From: SZUA-378 sp036652815
GTDB lineage: Bacteria; Bacillota; Clostridia; Lachnospirales; Lachnospiraceae
DNA: 64,000 nt
Assembly: GCA_036652815.1 (NCBI GenBank)
Contig: JAVVVE010000005.1
Location: 40,991-104,990, forward strand
Reading direction: 5' to 3'
Part shown: one piece after another, positions 55,208-61,911 of the stretch
Numbering within the stretch: the first letter of the stretch is position 1
Layout of the letters: the number at the start of each line of letters is the position of its first letter
Made by a program: the position numbers and the translations under genes
Notes under the pieces: generated by a model
Told to the model about the DNA's origin: nothing
The model's database searches: none
What the model saw: the letters and a program-made list of their open reading frames with translations, nothing else

Positions 55208-56128
55208 ATGAATTTGCTTGGAATTGGATTAGCTATGCAGGGAGCAATCAGTCAGGGTATCTTATGGGGCATTATGGTTTTGGGAGTATATATTACTTAT
55301 AAAATCTTGGATATTGCAGATCTGACGGTAGATGGAAGCTTTGCATTGGGTGGATGTGTTTGTGCTATGCTGATAGTGACCAAAGGAGTTGATCCGGTAA
55401 TTGCATTGATCATAGCAACGCTGGCAGGGGTTGCGGCAGGAGCTGTGACCGGGTTCTTACATACGATATGTGAAATACCGGCTATCTTAGCAGGTATTTT
55501 GACACAGATTGCACTGTGGTCTATTAATCTGAGAATCATGGGAAGAAGTAATATTCCATTACTCAAGGTAGATACAGTTATTAGCAAAATAATGACAATG
55601 CTTGGTGTGAGTCAGGCGACCGCTTCTTTACTAATAGGGATTGCATTTGCGGTCTTATCGATTGTGGCATTATATTGGTTCTTTGGTACAGAAGTAGGGT
55701 GTGCCTTACGTGCAACCGGTAATAATGAAAATATGGTACGAGCACTTGGATCCAATACAAAGATGACTAAGATGTTAGCATTGATGTTAAGTAACGGACT
55801 GGTGGGGCTATCAGGAGCACTGGTATGCCAAAACCAGAAGTTTGCAGATGTAGGTATGGGAACAGGCGCGATCGTAATTGGTTTGGCAGCGATCGTAATT
55901 GGAGATGTATTGTTGGGCAAGCTTCGCTCTTTTGGAAGTAAATTAACCTCTGCGGTGGTTGGCTCTATCTGCTATTTCCTGATCAGGGCAGTGGTATTGC
56001 AGTTGGGTATGGACGCAAATGATATGAAACTGATATCGGCTATCATTGTAGCATTGGCGCTGTGTATCCCGGTTGCGATGGCCAAATGGAAAATCAAATC
56101 ATCCTATACGACAGGAGGGACAAACTGA
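55208..56128 (+). CDS. ABC transporter permease for the tandem-SBP system
   Basis: The 306-residue membrane protein has about eight to nine helices and belongs to the branched-chain/ribose permease type paired with PF04392 binding proteins (ITYKILDIADLTVDGSFALG, ALRATGNNENMVRALGSN). The ATG at 55208 has GGAGGT at 55195-55200; an in-frame ATG at 55193 has no site. Its stop shares a base with the ATPase start (TGATG), so the two are translationally coupled. Confidence 0.9.
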   Translation: MNLLGIGLAMQGAISQGILWGIMVLGVYITYKILDIADLTVDGSFALGGCVCAMLIVTKGVDPVIALIIATLAGVAAGAVTGFLHTICEIPAILAGILTQIALWSINLRIMGRSNIPLLKVDTVISKIMTMLGVSQATASLLIGIAFAVLSIVALYWFFGTEVGCALRATGNNENMVRALGSNTKMTKMLALMLSNGLVGLSGALVCQNQKFADVGMGTGAIVIGLAAIVIGDVLLGKLRSFGSKLTSAVVGSICYFLIRAVVLQLGMDANDMKLISAIIVALALCIPVAMAKWKIKSSYTTGGTN

Positions 56129-56922
56129 TGCTGACAATATCAAATGTAAATAAGACATTTAACAGAGGAACGATTAATGAGAAACAGGCACTGAATGGAT
56201 TGAATCTTCATTTAGAGCAGGGTGATTTTGTGACGATTATCGGTGGGAATGGAGCCGGTAAATCAACGATGCTGAATATGATAGCCGGAGTATATCCCAT
56301 TGATTCCGGTGTGATTATGTTGGACGGAGTCGATATTTCCAAGAAACAAGAGCATGCCAGAGCTAAATATTTAGGACGTGTATTTCAAGATCCTATGCGA
56401 GGCACTGCTGCAGGGATGGAGATAGAGGAGAATCTTGCACTGGCATACAGACGTGGCAAACGACGTGGATTGAGCTGGGGGATTACGAAAGACGAAAAGG
56501 AAGTATACAAAACAAAACTCGAGAATCTTGGACTGGGTTTGGAAACGAGGATGACTTCTAAGGTAGGACTCTTATCGGGAGGTCAAAGGCAGGCACTGAC
56601 ATTATTGATGGCTGTGTTACAGAAACCAAAGCTATTACTGTTAGATGAACATACAGCTGCACTTGATCCCAAGACAGCGAAAACAGTACTGGATCTGACA
56701 GAGAAGATCGTGACAGAGAATCATCTGACAGCGATGATGGTAACACACAATATGAAAAATGCAATCAGACTTGGTAACAGACTCATTATGATGAATAATG
56801 GTAAGATTATCTATGATGTGGCCGGAGAAGAAAAAAAGAAGCTACAGGTATCTGATTTACTGGTAAAATTTGAAGAAGCAAGTGGTGGAGAATTTGCCAA
56901 TGACAGGATGCTATTATCATAA
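56128..56922 (+). CDS. ABC transporter ATP-binding protein for the tandem-SBP system
   Basis: The 264-residue ATPase has Walker A GGNGAGKST, signature LLSGGQRQALTLLMA and Walker B LLLLDEHTAALDP. The DEHTAALDP variant, with His after the catalytic Glu instead of Pro, is usual for this importer family. AGGAGGG (56113-56119) precedes the ATG at 56128, the base at which the permease stop ends. It completes a full importer of two lipoproteins, permease and ATPase. Confidence 0.92.
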   Translation: MLTISNVNKTFNRGTINEKQALNGLNLHLEQGDFVTIIGGNGAGKSTMLNMIAGVYPIDSGVIMLDGVDISKKQEHARAKYLGRVFQDPMRGTAAGMEIEENLALAYRRGKRRGLSWGITKDEKEVYKTKLENLGLGLETRMTSKVGLLSGGQRQALTLLMAVLQKPKLLLLDEHTAALDPKTAKTVLDLTEKIVTENHLTAMMVTHNMKNAIRLGNRLIMMNNGKIIYDVAGEEKKKLQVSDLLVKFEEASGGEFANDRMLLS

Positions 56923-57013
56923 TTAAAAAAACACTGGATTTTTCTGTCGGTTTATGAGAGAATAGGTATCGGCATTAAGTTAATTATTTTATAGATTTGA
57001 AAGGAGATTTCAC

Positions 57014-57706
57014 ATGATTTATTCACATGAAGTAGAAACAATGTGTACGGTAGCACAGGGCGTTGCTCATGGTGCAGCTCCCATCCCTGAAGAAGCAAAA
57101 TGGGTAAAAGCAAAAGAGATTAAAGATATTTCAGGTTTGACACATGGTATAGGCTGGTGTGCTCCACAACAGGGTGCATGTAAATTGACCCTTAATGTTA
57201 AAGAAGGTATTATTCAAGAAGCTTTGATTGAGACAATCGGATGTTCAGGTATGACACATTCAGCAGCGATTGCTTCTGAACTGTTACCGGGCAGAACGAT
57301 TCTGGAAGCATTGAATACAGACTTGGTATGCGATGCTATTAATACAGCGATGAGAGAATTATTCTTGCAGATCGTATACGGAAGAACTCAGTCCGCTTTC
57401 TCAGAAGATGGACTTCCAATCGGAGCAGGACTGGAAGACTTAGGTAAGGGATTACGTTCACAGGTTGGTACGATGTACGGAACCTTAAAGAAGGGACCTC
57501 GTTATCTTGAGATGGCAGAAGGTTATGTAACAGGTATCGCATTGGATGAAGAAGATACAATCATCGGTTACCAGTTCGTAAGCCTTGGTAAGATGACAGA
57601 CTTCATCAAAAAAGGTGATGATCCAAACACAGCATACGAAAAAGCAAAAGGGCAATATGGACGCGTAGAAGATGCCGTTAAGATTATTGACCCAAGACAA
57701 GAATAA
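57014..57706 (+). CDS. NifU/IscU-like iron-sulfur scaffold-type protein
   Basis: The 230-residue protein has an IscU/NifU-like layout. Candidate cluster-ligand cysteines are Cys11 in ETMCTVAQG, Cys49 in GIGWCAPQQGACKL with a second Cys nearby, Cys76 in ETIGCSGMTHSAAIASELL and Cys101. The segment GCSGMTHSAAIASELLPG parallels the GC.i..ASaS..se motif of IscU. The C-terminal 90 residues are extra. It is paired with the GGGtGRT gene 19 bases downstream. This association is frequent in Clostridia, but the pair's function is not established as far as I know. AAGGAGA precedes the ATG. Confidence 0.75.
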   Translation: MIYSHEVETMCTVAQGVAHGAAPIPEEAKWVKAKEIKDISGLTHGIGWCAPQQGACKLTLNVKEGIIQEALIETIGCSGMTHSAAIASELLPGRTILEALNTDLVCDAINTAMRELFLQIVYGRTQSAFSEDGLPIGAGLEDLGKGLRSQVGTMYGTLKKGPRYLEMAEGYVTGIALDEEDTIIGYQFVSLGKMTDFIKKGDDPNTAYEKAKGQYGRVEDAVKIIDPRQE

Positions 57707-57725
57707 GAGAAGGAGGAAAATTATA

Positions 57726-58736
57726 ATGGCTTTATTTGAATCATATGAGAGAAGAATTGATAAAATCAATGGTGTATTAAACAGCTATGGAATTTCTTCC
57801 ATCGAAGAAGCTGAGAAGATAACAAAAGACGCAGGTCTTGATGTATACGACCAGGTAAAAAAGATTCAACCAATCTGTTTTGAGAATGCATGTTGGGCAT
57901 ATATCGTAGGAGCTGCCATTGCAATCAAAAAAGGTTGTACCAGAGCAGCAGATGCTTCAGCAGCAATCGGAGAAGGTCTACAGGCTTTCTGTATCCCGGG
58001 TTCCGTAGCAGATCAACGTAAAGTAGGTCTTGGACATGGTAACTTAGGCAAGATGCTATTGGAAGAAGAGACCGAGTGTTTTGCATTCTTAGCAGGACAT
58101 GAATCTTTTGCAGCAGCAGAAGGTGCAATCGGTATTGCTGAGAAAGCTAATAAAGTTCGTACAAAGCCTTTAAGAGTTATCTTAAACGGACTTGGTAAAG
58201 ATGCTGCACAGGTTATCTCCAGAATCAATGGCTTTACTTATGTAGAGACAGAGATGGATTATTATTCGGGAGAAGTAAAAGAAGTATTCCGTAAAGCATA
58301 TTCAACAGGATTAAGAGCAAAAGTTAATTGCTATGGAGCCAATGATGTTACAGAGGGCGTAGCGATTATGCATAAAGAAGGTGTTGATGTATCTATTACA
58401 GGTAACTCAACCAATCCTACCAGATTTCAACATCCGGTTGCAGGAACTTACAAAAAAGAATGTATCGAGCAAGGAAAGAAGTATTTCTCCGTTGCTTCAG
58501 GTGGTGGTACAGGACGTACACTTCATCCGGATAATATGGCAGCAGGTCCTGCTTCTTATGGTATGACAGATACTATGGGACGTATGCATTCAGATGCACA
58601 GTTCGCAGGTTCTTCTTCTGTACCGGCACATGTAGAGATGATGGGACTGATCGGTATGGGTAATAATCCGATGGTCGGTGCCACAGTTGCTGTAGCCGTA
58701 GGGATTGAAATGGCTGCAAAAGCAGGGAAATTCTAA
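57726..58736 (+). CDS. GGGtGRT family protein
   Basis: The 336-residue protein contains the motif that names the family, SGGGTGRTLHPDNMAAGP, near residue 260, and other glycine-rich stretches (GLGHGNLGKMLLEEETECFA, GMGNNPMVGATVAVAVGIEM). Cysteines Cys56, Cys64, Cys79 and Cys92 lie in the first third and could bind a cluster given the scaffold-like partner. No known enzyme fold was recognised. GGAGG precedes the ATG at 57726 (57712-57716). A strong terminator follows, so the pair forms its own short operon. Confidence 0.9.
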   Translation: MALFESYERRIDKINGVLNSYGISSIEEAEKITKDAGLDVYDQVKKIQPICFENACWAYIVGAAIAIKKGCTRAADASAAIGEGLQAFCIPGSVADQRKVGLGHGNLGKMLLEEETECFAFLAGHESFAAAEGAIGIAEKANKVRTKPLRVILNGLGKDAAQVISRINGFTYVETEMDYYSGEVKEVFRKAYSTGLRAKVNCYGANDVTEGVAIMHKEGVDVSITGNSTNPTRFQHPVAGTYKKECIEQGKKYFSVASGGGTGRTLHPDNMAAGPASYGMTDTMGRMHSDAQFAGSSSVPAHVEMMGLIGMGNNPMVGATVAVAVGIEMAAKAGKF

Positions 58737-58754
58737 GTAGTGCATGAAGGAAAC

Positions 58755-58797
58755 AAGGTGTATCAAACTGGCACATCGTTTGATACACCTTTTTTTT
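58755..58797 (+). terminator. Strong Rho-independent terminator after GGGtGRT gene
   Basis: A perfect 14-bp inverted repeat (58755-58768 with 58778-58791) with a 9-base loop ends in a run of eight Ts at 58790-58797. Confidence 0.93.
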
Positions 58798-58815
58798 GTG
58801 AGAGGGGAAATGACA

Positions 58816-59832
58816 ATGAAAAAGATAGTTAGTTTGCTTCTACTGCTATGTGTTTTAGCAACACCATTATCTGTACAGGCAGCACCCGGTGAAGATACAC
58901 ATAATATCGTACTAACCTTGGGAACGATGCAATGGGGATATCGTATCGCAGATCTCGGTGCTATGTCAGGGACCTTCCCGGATGCTGCCATCCTTGATCA
59001 TTGGATTAAAACGATCAATCTCCAGTTATTAGACATCCCGGCAAATGGAACTGAGACCATTTATCAGCAGGAGACGGGGACTTATACAACCGCAACAGCA
59101 GGAACAGCCTTACAGATTCGTTCGGAATTCGCAGAATTATTGGTACAAACATTGATTGCACAGACGACTTCGGGAACACAACCTAGTGATATACAGATCG
59201 ACTTAAATGGTGGATTTTTATTTGCAATACCTCTTGGTGGAGTCAATATCGTATCGGGAACTTGTGTTACTACCTTGGTTGGAAGTTCGGCCAATCGTAT
59301 ACAGAATATTACAGTGGCAGCTTCACGTTTAAATAATAAAACATTAGCACCGGGAGAAGTAATATCGGTAAGTGATTTATTATTACCGAGAACCCGTGAG
59401 AATGGATATGCTTTGGCAGGTGTATACGTAGATGGAGAATCTGTTCCCGGTTACGGTGGTGGTATCTGCCAGATTTCTTCTACATTATATAATGCAGCGA
59501 TGAATTCAGGACTGGAAGTGTTGCAAAGACATCCACACAGTATGAGAGTCAGCTATCTTCCGGCAGGCTTAGATGCTGCTATCTCTGCAGGATCCAAAGA
59601 TTTGGTGATTCGTAATAATTATAGCCGTCCAATTATGCTGATGGCTGCCGTGGAAGGCAAACAGCTTGTTATGAGTATTTATATGAATCAGGCATTATTA
59701 GGTGGCAAGACTTATCGCTTATGGTCTGATGTACCGAACAGCCTTAGCACCAATACTTATTTAACGACTTATGTGAATGGAGTGGAAGCAGGCAAGCAAT
59801 ATATCGGACATAGTAACTATATGCCACATTAG
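58816..59832 (+). CDS. Secreted VanW family protein
   Basis: The 338-residue protein has a signal peptide (MKKIVSLLLLLCVLATPLSVQA, likely cleaved after QAA) and a central-to-C-terminal VanW domain: RLNNKTLAPGEVISVSDLL, GGGICQISSTLYNAAM, and HPHSMRVSYLPAGLDAAI. VanW is found in some glycopeptide-resistance clusters and many surface proteins, with unknown function; no vanHAX genes are near, so a resistance role is unsupported. The ATG at 58816 is 8 bases from AGAGGGG; an ATG at 58810 is too close. It has no anchor, so it is probably released. Confidence 0.9.
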   Translation: MKKIVSLLLLLCVLATPLSVQAAPGEDTHNIVLTLGTMQWGYRIADLGAMSGTFPDAAILDHWIKTINLQLLDIPANGTETIYQQETGTYTTATAGTALQIRSEFAELLVQTLIAQTTSGTQPSDIQIDLNGGFLFAIPLGGVNIVSGTCVTTLVGSSANRIQNITVAASRLNNKTLAPGEVISVSDLLLPRTRENGYALAGVYVDGESVPGYGGGICQISSTLYNAAMNSGLEVLQRHPHSMRVSYLPAGLDAAISAGSKDLVIRNNYSRPIMLMAAVEGKQLVMSIYMNQALLGGKTYRLWSDVPNSLSTNTYLTTYVNGVEAGKQYIGHSNYMPH

Positions 59833-59886
59833 GGTACATTTAAAATAATATACAGTGAAAACAAGAGAGGATGAGAGAAATTCAAC

Positions 59887-61215
59887 ATGGAGAAAAAAGT
59901 ACAGTGGGCTTCCAATATCGGATTTATTTTAGCAACAGCAGGAGCAGCGATTGGGCTTGGTAATTTATGGAAATTTCCCTATTTAATGGGTAAAAATGGA
60001 GGATTTCAATTCCTTATTGCCTATTTAGTGTTTGTATTATTATTAGGGGTACCGGTCTTGGTAACAGAGATGAGTATCGGTAGAATGACCGGTAAAGGTC
60101 CGGTGCAGGCGTATGGGGATTTGAATAAAAAGGCAAAGATTATTGGCATTATGGGTATTATATGTGCTTTTATTATTCTGTCATATTACAGTGTAATCGG
60201 GGGCTGGATCTTGAAATATATTGCCAGCTATGTGACAACGCAGGCAGCACCGGTTGATTTTGCGGCATATATAGCTAGTCCGGTGGAATCTATTATTTGG
60301 CATTTTATCTTTATGCTGTGTGTGGTATTTATTTGTTATAAGGGAACGAATGGAATAGAGAAAGCATCCCAATTTATGATGCCGGCATTGTTTGTTTTAT
60401 TATTAATTATTGTAGTGCGTTCCGTTACGCTGCCGGGAGCACAGGCGGGGATTGATTTTGTATTTAAGATGAATGGCGGATTTCGCTTGGCATCGATACC
60501 TGCAGCACTGGGACAGGTGTTCTATTCTCTAAGTCTTTGCATGGGGATTACCATTACCTATGGTAGTTATCTGAATCGTAAAGAAAACATTGCAAAGAAT
60601 GCCATTATTGTTGCAAGCTTGGATACTTCGGTTGCTATTCTTGCAGGATTGGCTATTTTCCCGGCTGTATTTGCGTTCGGTATGGAACCGGGACAGGGTC
60701 CGGGACTGATTTTCGGTACCTTGCCTAAAGTGTTTGGCAGTATGACAGGTGGTTGGTTCTTTGCTGTTATATTCTTTGGTTTGGTATTTTTTGCAGCAGT
60801 AACATCAGCCATCGCATTATTGGAAACGGTAGTCTCTGCTTTTTTGGATCATTTTAAATGCAGCAGAAAAACAGCGGTATTTGTATTGGGTTTAGGTGTA
60901 TTTTTGCTGGGTGTTCCCAGTGCACTCTCGTTTGGAGTATTGGGTGATGTGACGATTCTGAATTATTCCGTATTTGATTTTATGGGTATGCTAACGGATA
61001 ATATATTGATGCCGATTGGCGGTATCTTAATGTGTATCTACATTGGTTGGATATGGGGACCGGAGAAGATTATTCAACATGTTGAATCCAATGGCATCAC
61101 GTTTCATCTAAAGAAAGCATGGTTACTGTGCATTAGATTTATTACACCTCTCTTAATTATAATCGTTACGGTAATGGGATTCATCGATGTATTTAAAATG
61201 GTGACCGGGCAATAA
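59887..61215 (+). CDS. Sodium-dependent symporter (neurotransmitter:sodium symporter family)
   Basis: The 442-residue protein has the LeuT-fold signature at its start: NIGFILATAGAAIGLGNLWKFPYLMGKNGG, here split across its first membrane helix, with unwound-helix glycines for sodium and substrate. It has about 11 helices (bacterial NSS short form), consistent with import of an amino acid, whose identity cannot be told. AGAGGATGAGAG precedes the ATG. The final codons lie in a terminator stem shared with the convergent lipoprotein gene. Confidence 0.93.
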   Translation: MEKKVQWASNIGFILATAGAAIGLGNLWKFPYLMGKNGGFQFLIAYLVFVLLLGVPVLVTEMSIGRMTGKGPVQAYGDLNKKAKIIGIMGIICAFIILSYYSVIGGWILKYIASYVTTQAAPVDFAAYIASPVESIIWHFIFMLCVVFICYKGTNGIEKASQFMMPALFVLLLIIVVRSVTLPGAQAGIDFVFKMNGGFRLASIPAALGQVFYSLSLCMGITITYGSYLNRKENIAKNAIIVASLDTSVAILAGLAIFPAVFAFGMEPGQGPGLIFGTLPKVFGSMTGGWFFAVIFFGLVFFAAVTSAIALLETVVSAFLDHFKCSRKTAVFVLGLGVFLLGVPSALSFGVLGDVTILNYSVFDFMGMLTDNILMPIGGILMCIYIGWIWGPEKIIQHVESNGITFHLKKAWLLCIRFITPLLIIIVTVMGFIDVFKMVTGQ

Positions 61216-61229
61216 CTGCCGGTCACCAT
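61198..61229. terminator. Convergent terminator hairpin
   Basis: A perfect 11-bp inverted repeat (61198-61208 with 61219-61229) and 10-base loop lies between two convergent genes and includes the symporter stop codon. The - strand reading has a short T run (ATTTTAAAT); the + strand tract is poor. Confidence 0.6.
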
Positions 61230-61239
61230 AGATTATTAT

Positions 61240-61740
61240 TTATTCTGTTATTGCTTCATCCTTATAATGTACTTGTACGTTATCACCATCAGGGACTTGT
61301 CCCATGAGAATATCACCAATATATTGGACGCGCTTCATGGCACGTCCATAGCTTTCGTTAGCGAGAAGCATAAGATTGTCATAATCTTCGCTGATGGGTT
61401 CCCCATCGAAAGCCTGATGATAGAGACCAACTGCTTCGGTCATATAAGCACTGGCTTCGTCAGCGAGAGATTCCACTGCACTGAATTGGGTGGGTACGTT
61501 CATATCTGCCAGAGTTATGAAGTCTTGTTCTATCTTGTCAAGGCTTTGAAGCAGATCTGCCGCGGCAGTTTCCGTGGTAGGATCGATACTGTCAATGACA
61601 TCGTTTTCAGCAGTGATGTTATCACAAAATGCAGTCATATCTTCTTTATAGGTGTCTAGGGCTTCCTCGTTTCCACACCCGGCTAAGGTACAACAGGTCA
61701 ATAGGGCGAGTACAGAAACAGTTAGTTTATATTTCATCAT
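61240..61740 (-). CDS. Small lipoprotein of unknown function
   Basis: The 166-residue protein has a lipoprotein signal peptide with lipobox LAGC (Cys22) and a mature part that is acidic and predicted helical (TYKEDMTAFCDNIT ... SLDKIEQDFITLADMNVP ... ASAYMTEAVGLYHQAF). No domain was recognised; it resembles the many short helical lipoproteins of Lachnospiraceae. AAAGGAA lies just upstream of ATG 61740 on the - strand. It is transcribed toward the symporter and away from metH. Confidence 0.82.
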   Translation of the reverse strand: MMKYKLTVSVLALLTCCTLAGCGNEEALDTYKEDMTAFCDNITAENDVIDSIDPTTETAAADLLQSLDKIEQDFITLADMNVPTQFSAVESLADEASAYMTEAVGLYHQAFDGEPISEDYDNLMLLANESYGRAMKRVQYIGDILMGQVPDGDNVQVHYKDEAITE

Positions 61741-61836
61741 AAGTTCCTTTCGTATTCCATATATTTGTTACAATATTGTTACGAAATATCCATTATTTAA
61801 TCTACCATAGATATGAATGAAAATCAAGGAATTTGG

Positions 61837-61865
61837 AGAAAATGCTTTGCGTTGCAAGGATTTTC
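61837..61865. promoter_or_regulatory. Imperfect inverted repeat over the metH -35 (candidate operator)
   Basis: GAAAAT at 61838-61843 mirrors ATTTTC at 61860-61865, with CTT(T)GC and GCAAG inside, flanking a 3-base centre. It overlaps the -35 hexamer and lies before the predicted start point, so it would act as DNA rather than RNA. Confidence 0.4.
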
Positions 61866-61875
61866 ATGCTATTAT
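61847..61875 (+). promoter_or_regulatory. Candidate sigma-A promoter for metH
   Basis: TTGCGT (61847-61852) and TATTAT (61870-61875) are 17 bases apart, about 37 bases before the ATG. The short leader has no room for a SAM or cobalamin riboswitch. Confidence 0.55.
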
Positions 61876-61911
61876 TTGAAAGAAATCAGTACGAAAGGAA
61901 TGGTTACGCAT

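Noticed and set aside
58816..59832. Glycopeptide-resistance locus suggested by the VanW domain
   Set aside because: No vanH, vanA/B ligase, vanX or VanRS genes are nearby, and VanW domains are common in unrelated surface proteins.
61741..61911. SAM or cobalamin riboswitch upstream of metH
   Set aside because: No characteristic conserved cores were seen, and the predicted leader is under 40 bases.
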